The notes: generated from the sequence alone by a model not told the origin. A stretch of 27,470 bases of DNA from Thermoplasmatales archaeon SW_10_69_26 (GCA_003009755.1 PXUB01000025.1:144877-172346), one strand, 5' to 3'. Positions 1-7,304 are shown, numbered from the stretch's first letter. Made by a program: numbers and translations.

Positions 1-10
1 GCCTCGTTCG

Positions 11-34
11 GGAGGAGCCCTGGCGGGCTCCTCC
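11..34 (-). terminator. perfect hairpin downstream of SRP RNA
   Basis: A perfect 10-bp inverted repeat (ggaggagccc / gggctcctcc, 4-base loop) begins about 10 bases beyond the inferred 3' end of the SRP RNA. It could act in 3' end formation or RNA processing. Known archaeal terminators are usually T-tracts rather than hairpins, and no T-tract follows, so the role is inferred only from position. Confidence 0.4.
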
Positions 35-43
35 CTCACCATT

Positions 44-372
44 GACGGGTCCCGCCATCCCGGGTTGACGTGTGGTACCCGCGGCAAGTCCCCGGGGCGC
101 TTCTCGACCCCGCGACCCGCCGAGCATCGTAAGTCCACGGTGGGGCTGCTCACTTCCGTGCCTGGCCCGGTTCCCGTGGTGAAGACGACAGGGACACCCC
201 TCCGGGTGCGCCCGCCGCCACCTTCGATCCCAACGGACGAGGTCTCATCGTCGCACCCCGGCTTGCCGCCGGCCCGTGCACGCCTTCCCGGGCGCTTTCA
301 GCCCCCGCGTGTCGACGTATCTCGGGTGACAGGGGACGCCGAGCCCCCCGGCCTAGGCGGAACCTTTCGTCG
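44..372 (-). ncRNA. ffs: signal recognition particle RNA (archaeal 7S RNA)
   Basis: On the minus strand the sequence carries the hallmarks of archaeal 7S RNA. The 5' part contains cctaggccggggggc followed by the Alu-domain segment cccctgtcacccgag (UGU-type motif). The S-domain helix 8 core ggaagtgagcagcc lies at 144-157. The 5' and 3' ends pair to form helix 1: ggttccgcc (356-364) pairs with ggcgggacc (48-56), extended by gacg/cgtc, which sets the ends near 372 and 44 (about 330 nt, normal for archaea). The RNA scaffolds SRP19 and SRP54 and targets secretory and membrane proteins to the translocon. A TATA-like element at 398-408 fits the inferred 5' end. Any ORF read through this stretch is spurious. 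Confidence 0.93.
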
Positions 373-397
373 GGTGTCCGACAAGTACGGGAGCCTC

Positions 398-408
398 ACT
401 CATATCCC
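398..408 (-). promoter_or_regulatory. TATA-like element of the SRP RNA gene
   Basis: On the minus strand agggatatgag is centred about 30 bases upstream of the 5' end predicted from helix 1 pairing, the usual archaeal TATA-to-start distance. This supports a dedicated promoter rather than read-through from the regulator gene upstream. Confidence 0.5.
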
Positions 409-440
409 TTTGGGGACGCTGGGCGCCGGCGCTGGGCGGC

Positions 441-463
441 AGGGGAGAGGAGAAGAGGAGAGA
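441..463 (-). terminator. pyrimidine-rich tract after the regulator gene
   Basis: On the minus strand a run made almost entirely of C and T lies about 40 bases after the stop codon of the winged-helix gene and before the SRP promoter. Archaeal RNA polymerase tends to stop at such tracts, so it probably ends the regulator transcript. Role inferred from position and composition. Confidence 0.35.
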
Positions 464-503
464 TCCGCCGGCGGGGCCGGCGGTCAGGTGGGGACGGACC
501 GAC

Positions 504-848
504 CTACAGGGAGGCCTTGAGGTCGTTGATCGTGGCCTGCATCTCGTCCACGAGCTCGGCGAGCTCGGGGAGGAACTCCTGGACCTTCTCGGTCGTCTTG
601 GCGCCCATCGGGGTCGGGTTGATGAGCCCCTCCTGCTCGAGGACACGCAGCGAGTAGCGGACCTTGTGCTGGGGGTAGTCCGTCAGGTCGGCGAGCTTGA
701 TGATGCCCACGGGCTCGTTCTCCGTGACCACCTGGAGGATGCGGATGTGACGGTGCAGGAGTTCTTGTTCCTCGCGGAAGCGCCCCGTCACGGAGTCGTC
801 CGACTCGCCCGCCTCGGGGTTGCCTTGCGAAGCTGAAGCAGGGGACAT
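504..848 (-). CDS. small winged-helix transcriptional regulator
   Basis: A 114-residue protein with a polar N-terminal segment (about 1-30), a predicted winged helix-turn-helix (about 33-78: HRHIRILQVVTENEPVGIIK, then a recognition-helix region with YPQHKVRYSLRVLEQEGLI) and a C-terminal amphipathic helix (about 90-114) that could form a coiled-coil dimer. Such small HTH proteins, common in euryarchaea, are DNA-binding regulators; the target is unknown. The ATG at 848 is chosen because a TATA-like box (871-881) lies about 27 bases upstream, giving an essentially leaderless message. It stands alone between the SRP RNA gene and a small hypothetical gene. No ligand-binding domain is visible. Confidence 0.8.
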   Translation of the reverse strand: MSPASASQGNPEAGESDDSVTGRFREEQELLHRHIRILQVVTENEPVGIIKLADLTDYPQHKVRYSLRVLEQEGLINPTPMGAKTTEKVQEFLPELAELVDEMQATINDLKASL

Positions 849-870
849 GGGCGAGGGATAGACGCCCCCA

Positions 871-881
871 TCATAAAGCTT
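871..881 (-). promoter_or_regulatory. TATA box of the winged-helix gene
   Basis: On the minus strand aagctttatga is centred about 27 bases upstream of the ATG at 848, so the start codon should sit at or next to the transcription start (leaderless). Confidence 0.6.
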
Positions 882-920
882 CCTGGTGATGGGATGACAT
901 CCCTCTCACCCCTCCGCAGC

Positions 921-1190
921 TCAGCCCCCGTCGGGCACCACCAGCGCGCTCGTCTCCTCGACCCCGTCCTCGGCCTCGGCCTGGGCCTGCTCCCACGGCC
1001 GGTGCTTGAACGCGACGTCGACGTAGAGATCGAGCTGGTCCTGCCTGTGCTCGGGCTCCTCGCCGGTGGCCGTGAACCGCGCGAAGTCGGCGGCGTTCAC
1101 GTGCCCGCCGATGCCCGCCGGCAACGTGGCCTGGCTGGAGATCACGTCCGAGCCCGCGTGGAAGGGATCGTCGGCGGCTCGGTTCGTCAT
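921..1190 (-). CDS. small acidic hypothetical protein
   Basis: An 89-residue, strongly acidic protein with no signal peptide or membrane segment. I do not recognise a family. Central text such as HVNAADFARFTATGEEPEH and YVDVAFKHRPWEQAQAEAED has natural residue composition, unlike the Arg-rich overlapping frames. The ATG overlaps the stop codon of an upstream reading frame in an ATGA arrangement, which argues for this start and for translational coupling. A longer overlapping ORF in another frame (871-1263) is Arg-rich and rejected. Function unknown. Confidence 0.6.
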   Translation of the reverse strand: MTNRAADDPFHAGSDVISSQATLPAGIGGHVNAADFARFTATGEEPEHRQDQLDLYVDVAFKHRPWEQAQAEAEDGVEETSALVVPDGG

Positions 1191-1349
1191 CGGGATTTCC
1201 TAGCTGGGGCCACGCCCAGCGACGTGAACGGCGACAGGTGTTGCCCGGTGTGCGGGATCTCATCGACCGCGGCGACGTCGAGGCCGGCGACGTCGACGGC
1301 GTCGGCGACCTGCGGGCTGCAGCTCCGTGCGGGGCCGTCGCGACGCCAT
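1187..1349 (-). pseudogene. probable frameshifted small gene upstream of the acidic gene
   Basis: An ATG at 1349, preceded by a ggtga Shine-Dalgarno-like sequence, opens a frame reading MASRRPRTELQP and then turns into a poly-Arg frame. One base over, near 1305-1312, the text becomes protein-like (QVADAVDVAGLDVAAVDEIP and onward, ending VAPARKSR) and stops at a TGA that overlaps the next gene's ATG. The protein-like part has no start codon of its own. The simplest reading is a gene of about 53 codons with a one-base frameshift, real or from sequencing. Family unknown. Confidence 0.35.
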
Positions 1350-1419
1350 CAGCCTGTCACCCGACGGGCAAGCCGGCGGAGACCCGAAGCCTCAAGCGTT
1401 CACGTCGCCTGACCCTATT

Positions 1420-3021
1420 ATGCGCAAGGTGCTCGTCGCGGTCCTGTTCGTGGCCGTCGGGATCGCGGGATGCGTGGGCCAACAGGGCGAGGACGCGGCC
1501 GGCGACGGGACCGGCGAGGAGCCTGCCGTGAACGAGACGTGGGCCGAGCGGGCCGTCCCCCACGGTTCCGAGCACGATCACACGGATCCCGATCAGCACG
1601 CCAACCGCTCGACGCCGAACTTCGATCTGCTCGGCCACGATCCGTTGATCACCGACTACCACGGAGAGACGAGCGGTGGTCATCTGTGCGGGGAGACGGC
1701 GACCGAGGGCGAGAGCGATCTGGCCGTCACGCACGGGTTCGACAACGACATCGCGTTCGTGTTGTCCGACGTCTCCGATCCGGCGAACCCGACGAAGGTG
1801 GGCGAGCTGGCGCTGCCGTACTCGCACACGTACGACGTCGCGATGACGGACGACGCCTCCTACGTAGCCCTGGCGATCAGCGGCACCGACGACGGCCCCG
1901 ACGAGGGCGCCTCGAGCGAGGGGTCCTCGCCAGCGGGTCCGACGGCGACTTACACGGACGCCTGCGGGCAGACGACCGTTCTCAGCGGGCACGAGCAGGC
2001 CCCCTACGAATCCGGGGTCGTGCTCGTCGACATCACGGACCCGAGCTCGCCGGAGGTCGTCGACTACGCCCCGCAACCGGTGCTGGGACCGCACAGCATC
2101 TTCGCCACCCAGGTCGAGGACACCTACCACATCCTCGCCAGCACCACGAACCTCCAGCACCAGACCAGCTACTTCACGTTCTTCAACGTCGACGAGACCG
2201 CGCTGGGTCCCCAGCTGTCCCAGCACGCCCAATACACGGCCCAGCAGCCGACCAGCGACCAGCAGGGCGACCAGCCGCCGCTGGTCAACGGCCACGTCGA
2301 CGGCTGGATCCAGCCTCATCCCGTGACCAACGCCACGATCGGCTACCTGGCCGTGTGGAACGGTGGCTTCCACGTCGTCGAGATCACCGACGACGGCGTG
2401 ACCCAAGTCGGCGAGTGGAACGACTACGATGCCAGCGCGGGCGCGGGCATGACCGGTCAGATCCACGGCGCCCTCCCGATCGAGGGCACCTGGAACGACA
2501 CGCACTACACGTTCATCGGGCAGGAGGTCCCCACGCGCCCGACCGACCGACCCACCGGGCAGGTCATCATGATGGACACGACCGAGCCCGGCGAGCCCGA
2601 GCCGGTGGCGCGCTGGACGCTGCCCGTCGACGTCGAGTTCGACGGTTCCCTGCAGTTCAGCACGCATTACACGGCGCTCGTCGACCAGACGCTGTTCGTC
2701 TCCCTCTACCACGGCGGCGTGTGGGCGGTCGACGCGTCGCCGGAGGCCGGGCCCGAGCTGCCGACCGAGGGCGTGTTCTTGCCGGACCGCACCAGCCCTC
2801 AGCCTCCGGACCGCAACCGCACCAGCTTCGACTGGACGCCGACCGTCCTTGACGTGCTGGCGCTGCCCACCGGGGACCTAGTCCTGTGGGATGCCACCTC
2901 CGGCATCTACACGGTCGGGTTCGACGAGAGCGTGGACGTGCCCTCGCCGGACCCGTGGACGGCCGACGCCTGGATCGGTCAGGACGAGCCCGACGAGGAC
3001 CCGTTGTTGCCGATCGGCTAG
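1420..3021 (+). CDS. LVIVD-repeat (beta-propeller) lipoprotein
   Basis: A 533-residue exported lipoprotein. Starting at the ATG at 1420 gives a signal peptide ending in the lipobox IAGC; an in-frame start at 1327 would only add a polar extension before it. After an acidic and His-rich linker come LVIVD-like blades: FVLSDVSDPANPTKVGELAL, VVLVDITDPSSPEVVDYAP, GGFHVVEITDDGVTQVGEW, VIMMDTTEPGEPEPVARW and a degenerate GVWAVDAS. LVIVD repeats form surface beta-propellers, usually of unknown ligand. There are many His and Asp residues (GSEHDHTDPDQHAN near the N-terminus), so metal binding is possible but unproven. It is convergent with the following minus-strand ORF and their stop codons overlap in a CTAG. 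Confidence 0.85.
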   Translation: MRKVLVAVLFVAVGIAGCVGQQGEDAAGDGTGEEPAVNETWAERAVPHGSEHDHTDPDQHANRSTPNFDLLGHDPLITDYHGETSGGHLCGETATEGESDLAVTHGFDNDIAFVLSDVSDPANPTKVGELALPYSHTYDVAMTDDASYVALAISGTDDGPDEGASSEGSSPAGPTATYTDACGQTTVLSGHEQAPYESGVVLVDITDPSSPEVVDYAPQPVLGPHSIFATQVEDTYHILASTTNLQHQTSYFTFFNVDETALGPQLSQHAQYTAQQPTSDQQGDQPPLVNGHVDGWIQPHPVTNATIGYLAVWNGGFHVVEITDDGVTQVGEWNDYDASAGAGMTGQIHGALPIEGTWNDTHYTFIGQEVPTRPTDRPTGQVIMMDTTEPGEPEPVARWTLPVDVEFDGSLQFSTHYTALVDQTLFVSLYHGGVWAVDASPEAGPELPTEGVFLPDRTSPQPPDRNRTSFDWTPTVLDVLALPTGDLVLWDATSGIYTVGFDESVDVPSPDPWTADAWIGQDEPDEDPLLPIG

Positions 3022-3239
3022 CCGCGCCAGGCCGATCCTCGCCGCAGGCCGCCCGGGGCGTGGCGCAGGTCGAGGAGGTCGCCGTACGGGCCGCCCTGCA
3101 CGCGTTCGACGTCCAGCTCCAAGACGTGCAGGTCCGCCGGGTCGGCCAAGCCCTCCAGCGGATCGAGCCGAGCCCGAGCAAGCTCGTCGACGACGGCCAG
3201 ATCGCCGAGACGATAGCCCACGGGCGACCCGTTGGCCAA
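3018..3239 (-). CDS. small hypothetical protein convergent with the LVIVD gene
   Basis: A frame of about 73 residues with plausible composition (LAVVDELARARLDPLEGLAD, then DLHVLELDVERVQGGPYGDL). No ATG is available: the start would be TTG at 3239 or GTG at 3221, just inside an in-frame stop at about 3252. Its TAG stop shares a CTAG palindrome with the LVIVD stop, as in the convergent pair at 12027-12030, which supports reality. No family recognised. It could also be the remnant of a longer gene. The rest of the 3022-3305 interval holds nothing else I can identify. Confidence 0.4.
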   Translation of the reverse strand: MANGSPVGYRLGDLAVVDELARARLDPLEGLADPADLHVLELDVERVQGGPYGDLLDLRHAPGGLRRGSAWRG

Positions 3240-3305
3240 GACCGGCCCAGCCTATGCGGGATCGCGCGGACGCCGACAGGCGGGTGCACGGGGCGGGCTG
3301 AGGCG

Positions 3306-3884
3306 CTAGCGCTCGCCGGCGTAGCTGTCGCCGGCCTCGTCGAGCGGTTTGACCATGTAGCGGGCCTTGTCTTCGAAGCCCTCGCGCTCGTACAGCCGCT
3401 GAGCTGGGTTCTCCTCGAGCACCTCCAAGCTCATCCGGGCCAAGTCCTCCTCGCGGGCCCAGGCCTCGGCGGCTTGCAGGAGCTTGGCCCCGATGCCGTC
3501 GCCGCGGTGGTCCTCGAGGACGGCGATGTCGTGGACGTTGAGCGTGGACGAGGCGGCAAAAGTGGAGAACGTCACGATTCCGGTCAGGATGCCCACGGGA
3601 TGCCTCGCCCTCTCCCAGTCTTCGTGCCCTGCATCCCGTGGTCTCTCGGCACGGGAGCCCTCGTCGCCCCGTCCCGAGATCCCGACGGGCTCGCCCTCGC
3701 GTTCGGCCAGCCAGACGACGACGTTGCCGTGCTCGCGCATCGCCTCGACGAGCCCGTCCTGCACCTCGTCGGGCAGCGGCTCGCCGCCACCCATCGGGTC
3801 CCGAGCGTAGGCGTCGGTGAGCTGCACGATCGTCTCCCGGTCGTCGGGATCGTCGAGCTCGGCCCGGCGGAGCGAGACGGGCAT
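3306..3884 (-). CDS. GNAT family N-acetyltransferase with internal insertion
   Basis: A 192-residue GNAT protein expected to move an acetyl group from acetyl-CoA to an amine; substrate unknown. Family landmarks are FSTFAASSTLNVHDIAVLED (beta4 and the active-site region), the acetyl-CoA loop HRGDGIGAKLL, the SLEVLEENPAQRLYEREGF motif, and VWLAEREGEPVGI before the insertion. In this subfamily VGI normally runs straight into the GxxxFSTFAA strand. Here about 30 residues rich in Arg, Asp and Glu intervene, flanked by a repeated Pro-Val-Gly-Ile (see the repeat entry). The frame stays open, so the protein may still fold with a surface loop. The ATG at 3884 lies 8 bases after the taw1 stop, so the two genes are probably co-transcribed. 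Confidence 0.85.
   Translation of the reverse strand: MPVSLRRAELDDPDDRETIVQLTDAYARDPMGGGEPLPDEVQDGLVEAMREHGNVVVWLAEREGEPVGISGRGDEGSRAERPRDAGHEDWERARHPVGILTGIVTFSTFAASSTLNVHDIAVLEDHRGDGIGAKLLQAAEAWAREEDLARMSLEVLEENPAQRLYEREGFEDKARYMVKPLDEAGDSYAGER
3588..3689. repeat. in-frame palindromic insertion inside the GNAT gene
   Basis: Direct repeats gatgcccacggg (3588-3599) and gatcccgacggg (3678-3689), two mismatches in 12, lie exactly 90 bases apart and both encode Pro-Val-Gly-Ile on the minus strand. Between them is a perfect 11-bp inverted repeat, ccacgggatgc (3593-3603) and gcatcccgtgg (3631-3641). The extra 30 codons fall where close GNAT homologues have no insertion. The structure resembles a small palindromic element with a target duplication, inserted without breaking the frame. 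Mobility is inferred; only the repeats are seen. Confidence 0.5.
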
Positions 3885-3892
3885 CGCCACGC

Positions 3893-4945
3893 CTACATCG
3901 ACGCGCAGCCGCACGCGGTGCCGCAGCCGCCGGCGCCGTTCTCGTTGACGCCGACGCTGACGTCGTCGGTGACGTCGATCGGATCCAGCTCCTCGTCGGC
4001 GGCCTTCGGGATCCTGCGCTCGGCGTCCGGGTGCACGAGCAGGGAGACGCGCGAGTCCTCTCGGTCGGCCTCGTAGGTGTGCGGGATCCGCTCGGCCAGC
4101 CGGTTGGCGTGCTGGCGGATCTCCGAGTACGTCGGCATGTTCTCCTCTTTCATGCGCTGGCGGCTGTACCCGACGTAGACGTACCCCTTGCACTCGATGA
4201 AGTCCGGGTCGGCCTTCTCGATGAGGTCGGCGTACTCGTCGTAGTGGCCCATGTTCCAGTCCTTGACGAGCGTGTGCCGGGCCACGGTGCGGCAGTCGAG
4301 ATCGCTCACGAGCTTGAGCGTCTCGTTGAGCTTGTCCCAGGCGCCGCCGTTCATCGGGACGCACAGCTTCTCGAAGATCTCCTCGTTGGGGGCGTCGACG
4401 CTCACGTAGAGCTGCGTGGGGAGGGCATCCTCCTCGGCGAGGGTGCGGATCTGGTCCGGGAAGGAGCCGTTGGTCACGACCATCGTCGTCATGTCGTGGT
4501 CGTGGCACATCTCGATGAAGTCGGCCAGGTAGGGGTACACGGTCGGCTCGCCGTTGAGCGAGATGGCGACGTGCTTGGGCCGGTTGGCCTTGACCCACTT
4601 CTCCATGTCCGTGACGTCCTGGCCCTTGTAACCGCTCATGAGGCGCTGTTGCTCGTTGACGCTGTCCTCGAACAGCTCCTCGGGGTCGTCCCAGACGCGG
4701 CCGTTGGGCGAGGTGTCGAAGTCCTGCGAGCGCCAGCAGTACAGGCACCGGAAGTTGCAGTAGTCGACGACCGGCGTCATCTGCATGCAGCGGTGGCTCT
4801 CGACACCGTAGAAGCTGCCTTTGTAGCAGCTGCGCCCCCCTTCCTTGAGGTCCTCCTTCGTCCAGTGGCACAACTTGACGCCACCGTGATCGCCGGCGAA
4901 CCCGTACCCCTGTTTCTCGAGGAGGCGCTCGAGCTCCTCACGCAT
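3893..4945 (-). CDS. taw1: 4-demethylwyosine synthase (TYW1/Taw1), radical SAM
   Basis: A 350-residue cytosolic radical-SAM enzyme that condenses pyruvate with N1-methylguanosine-37 of tRNA-Phe to form 4-demethylwyosine, the tricyclic core of wyosine bases. The radical-SAM cluster motif CxxxCxxC is at residues 63-70 (CNFRCLYC). The second cluster of the family is matched by Cys26, Cys40 and Cys53. Other landmarks are SLNGEPTVYP, TNGSFPDQI, YVSVDAP and ECKGYVYVGYSR. The tail is Cys-rich (GGCGTACGCASM). The ATG at 4945 is the first Met; a weak TATA-like ttcaaa (about 4969-4980) lies 29 bases upstream. The open frame continues upstream to 5959 without relation to the gene. The GNAT gene follows after 8 bases. 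Confidence 0.95.
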   Translation of the reverse strand: MREELERLLEKQGYGFAGDHGGVKLCHWTKEDLKEGGRSCYKGSFYGVESHRCMQMTPVVDYCNFRCLYCWRSQDFDTSPNGRVWDDPEELFEDSVNEQQRLMSGYKGQDVTDMEKWVKANRPKHVAISLNGEPTVYPYLADFIEMCHDHDMTTMVVTNGSFPDQIRTLAEEDALPTQLYVSVDAPNEEIFEKLCVPMNGGAWDKLNETLKLVSDLDCRTVARHTLVKDWNMGHYDEYADLIEKADPDFIECKGYVYVGYSRQRMKEENMPTYSEIRQHANRLAERIPHTYEADREDSRVSLLVHPDAERRIPKAADEELDPIDVTDDVSVGVNENGAGGCGTACGCASM

Positions 4946-5034
4946 CAGACCGAGCACGCGCCAGCCCTGGTTTGAAGGTTGCGACCGCGGGCGGCGTCCG
5001 CGCCCGCCGGCCCTCACTTCGATGTCGCGTCGAC

Positions 5035-5047
5035 AACATACATAAGC
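5035..5047 (+). promoter_or_regulatory. TATA box of the first lipoprotein gene
   Basis: The sequence acatacataagc is centred about 28 bases before the ATG at 5069, consistent with a leaderless message. This decides the start in favour of 5069 over the in-frame upstream codon at 4979. Confidence 0.6.
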
Positions 5048-5068
5048 GCTGGAGGGGACTTCCCGTCG

Positions 5069-5584
5069 ATGCGCTGGCAAGCTCTCCTGCTCGCGGCGAT
5101 GGTCCTCACCACCGGATGCATCGGCATGGGCGACGACGCCGACCAGGACGTCGACTCCCAGACCAACGACGACACGCCATCCGAGGACGAACAGCTCAAC
5201 GACACCGAAACCGACGAACCCCAGACGCGCACCGAGTGGTCCACCGAGACCTACGAGGGCTCGATCACTGGCACCACGGTCTTCACCCCAGAGCAGACCT
5301 CCGACGGCCAGAGCTTCTCCTTCACCGTCGAGAACGGGACCCAGCAGCTGTTCATCAACCTCACCACCGACGGCGGCGAGCTGACGATGTACGTCGCCGG
5401 TCCCGATTGCAGCGCGAACGATGACTGCGAGGAGCAGGTCGAGACCGAAAGCGGCGAAGCCCAGTACGCCGCCGAGGCGCCCGGCGCCGGCGAGTGGAAC
5501 GTCCGCTTTTTCCCCCAGGACCCCGTCGCCAGCGACGTCTCCTACACCGCCGACGTCGCCCAAGGCGTCCTCGTCGAGGTGTGA
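5069..5584 (+). CDS. lipoprotein, founder of a local paralogous family
   Basis: A 171-residue lipoprotein. The signal peptide MRWQALLLAAMVLTTGC ends in a lipobox (TTGC), followed by an Asp/Thr-rich linker and a small beta-rich domain (about residues 65-171). The domain shares the segment NLTTDGGELTMYVAGPDCS with the paralogue at 8896 (NLTTEGGELSMQYGPDCN) and has a further Cys (DDCEEQ) that could form a disulfide. The domain resembles secreted pre-peptidase-type beta-sandwiches, but I cannot assign a function. The ATG is set by a TATA box 28 bases upstream. It is followed after 45 bases by a shortened paralogue. Confidence 0.8.
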   Translation: MRWQALLLAAMVLTTGCIGMGDDADQDVDSQTNDDTPSEDEQLNDTETDEPQTRTEWSTETYEGSITGTTVFTPEQTSDGQSFSFTVENGTQQLFINLTTDGGELTMYVAGPDCSANDDCEEQVETESGEAQYAAEAPGAGEWNVRFFPQDPVASDVSYTADVAQGVLVEV

Positions 5585-5629
5585 GGCCGCAACCGTCAGG
5601 CCCAAGAAGCCCAACCCCGATGTGGACCC

Positions 5630-5779
5630 ATGCGCTGGAGCGTCCTCCTCGCGGCGGCTCTCGTCGTGACGACCGGTTGCGTTGGCATGCAGGATGACGG
5701 CGGTGCCGCCACCGGCACCGACGACGCTGGCGAGGTCGACTGGGAGCTGACCGCGACGATAGGCGTCGTCAACGGCTAG
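5630..5779 (+). CDS. short chimeric lipoprotein (internal-deletion paralogue)
   Basis: A 49-residue frame: signal peptide MRWSVLLAAALVVTTGC, a short linker, then GEVDWELTATIGVVNG. That ending is nearly identical to the last residues of the 155-residue paralogue at 8896 (GEVDWELTATMGVVDG). The globular domain between leader and tail is absent, so this looks like an internal deletion or a recombination product whose frame survived. The 3' end lies in a segment duplicated at 9306-9474. It may be a decayed gene or a tiny lipopeptide; no clear TATA box is visible upstream. Confidence 0.5.
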   Translation: MRWSVLLAAALVVTTGCVGMQDDGGAATGTDDAGEVDWELTATIGVVNG

Positions 5780-5892
5780 GGCTCGGGGTTCGCGGTGCAC
5801 GCGCCAAGTGACGAGGCTCTCGAACGTGTAGTTGGCCAGGAACCCGACGCCGATCCCGGCCGCGTTCGCTAGCAGGTACCACACGCCGTAGG
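5720..5892. repeat. duplicated segment, copy 1 (lipoprotein tail + GtrA tail)
   Basis: About 170 bases nearly identical to 9306-9474, in the same orientation, with a handful of substitutions and a one-base indel just after the lipoprotein stop. It carries the 3' end of a lipoprotein gene on plus and, convergent on minus, the 3' end of a GtrA gene. The intact arrangement is at 8896-9812, so this copy is the degenerate one. Confidence 0.8.
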
Positions 5893-5959
5893 GGATCACG
5901 TCGAGCTCGTGGTCGGCGATGTGGAGGAGCCCGCGTGGACGCAGGCCGAGACTGTTCAA
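5786..5959 (-). pseudogene. GtrA C-terminal fragment
   Basis: On the minus strand the frame encodes YGVWYLLANAAGIGVGFLAN and onward to HREP, matching the last membrane helices of the GtrA protein at 9366. The corresponding stop codon has changed from TGA to CGA (5783-5785), so the frame runs on. The 5' part (about 5891-5959, RPRGLLHIADHELDVIP) does not match GtrA and its origin is unknown. No intact gene remains. Confidence 0.7.
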
Positions 5960-5995
5960 CGCTTGGAGAAGGCAGAGCGCGCCTGACCGGTCCAG

Positions 5996-6736
5996 TTAGT
6001 TGAACAGAGGGTCGGCCTGCACCCAGAGCGTATAGTCGGTGACGGTCTCGGGGGGGTCGTGGCGGGATGTGATCTCGAACCCGGCCTGGCCGCCGGCGGG
6101 GATGTTCTCGGGGTCGGTGTATCCCTTCTCGGCGTTCACGACGTTGCCGTCGCTGTCGAGGAAGGCGGCGGTGACTTGCACGTAGTCCCAGTCCTCGTCG
6201 CCATTGTTGGCGACCTCGCCGGTGACCGTCTTCTGGTCGCGTTCTTCCTGCATGCCGGTGTTGCGGATCTCGAGCGCGTCGGCGCCGAGGGGGCCGTGGC
6301 TGGCTTTCTCGGTGCTCACGGTCAGGTTGTAGTCGGTGATGGTGCGGCTGTCGTCGTCGGTGACGAGCTTGAACGGGGCCTGCTGGCCTGGGGGGACGAT
6401 GGGTCGTATCGCGCTGCGTTGCTCGGTGCTGACGACGTTGCCTTCGTCGTCGTAGAAGGTGCCGCTGACCTCGATGCGTTCGGCGGGGGCGTCGCCGGTG
6501 TTCTCGACGACGCCGATAACGATGTAGTAGTCGAGGGAGTCGTACCGGAAGTCGGTGGGATCGCCCGTGAACGTGATGTCAGGTTCGGCGGGTTGATCGT
6601 CCTCGTCGGTTTCCTGGGTGTCGTTCCCGTCCGCATCCTGGTCGTCGCTCGTACTGGTGTCCTCGGTGTCGTCGTTGCCCGTGGTCGAGGTGTCGGTGTC
6701 TGCGGTCTCGTCTGGGGCGACGGTCCCCCAAGAATG
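5996..6736 (-). pseudogene. 5'-truncated FxLYD-type secreted or lipoprotein gene
   Basis: The frame encodes an acidic Thr/Asp-rich linker (TVAPDETADTDTSTTG and onward), typical of what follows a lipobox, then two beta-sandwich repeats of the FxLYD type. Repeat 1 is near DFRYDSLDYYIVIGVVENTG, repeat 2 near TVTGEVANNGDEDWDYVQV. Both have the FYDDEGNVV / FLDSDGNVV strand. No ATG, GTG or TTG exists between the in-frame TAG at 6737-6739 and the first repeat; the GTG at 6319 would begin in mid-domain. The leader peptide is therefore missing. The truncation point coincides with the 5' truncation of the plus-strand gene that follows, implying one rearrangement. Ends at TAA 5996-5998. Confidence 0.6.
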
Positions 6737-7304
6737 CTACCACAACGAAGACGAGGAGGACCAGGTCTGGATCGAGCTATGCACGGCTCTTGAGGCCAGT
6801 GTCGACGTAGAGATCGGTAAGAGAGGCACCCCCTACCTTACCTCGGAAACCAAGGAGATGACCATCGACGAGGAGGAGACCGTCGAGATCGACGAGCAGA
6901 TCTGTCCGCTGTTCTGCATCGGCGTCAGCGAGAACCAGACCGTCGGTGTCCAACAGACGATCCCGATCCTCGTTCCATTCCCGACGACGGTGACAGTGGA
7001 TGCAGTCGAGATCGAAGATATCAACATCAACACCCGTGAAACGCGGGCCGACGTCCATGCGGATCGGGCTTGCGAGGATATGGGCCTCTCGGATGACTGC
7101 CCTTCGATTCGTGGAGGTGGAGGCAGCCCCCCTGATCCCTACCAGCTCTGCAACTGCGAGATCCTCGCCCCCGCCGACCTTGAGGCCACCCACGTGGCCG
7201 ACGAGGACAGCGATGGAGAGTGGGACGGCGTGATCGTCGACACCACCTCCATCGAGGGTGCTGGCATGTACGTCCCCTTCGAGGACCTGGACCGGCTGAT
7301 CTGA
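6618..7304 (+). pseudogene. 5'-truncated Cys-containing secreted protein gene
   Basis: From about 6730 the frame encodes a natural-looking acidic protein of about 190 residues with several Cys (QECYHNEDEEDQVWIELC, EQICPLFCIGVS, DDCPS, QLCNCEILAP), repeated beta-strands and a Gly-rich linker. It looks extracellular and disulfide-bonded. Upstream of 6730 the frame stays open back to a GTG at 6618 only by reading antisense through the FxLYD linker, giving an artificial Ser/Val-rich N-terminus. The true 5' end and signal peptide are missing. No family recognised. A pyrimidine/T tract after the stop (7325-7351) is a likely terminator. Confidence 0.5.

Noticed and set aside
65-520. 151-codon plus-strand ORF
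   Set aside because: It lies antisense to the SRP RNA and is Pro/Arg/Gly-rich without protein-like periodicity.
3893-5959. 688-codon frame joining taw1 to upstream sequence
   Set aside because: The upstream part is antisense to the lipoprotein genes and includes the dead GtrA tail; Taw1 begins at 4945 at its normal N-terminus.
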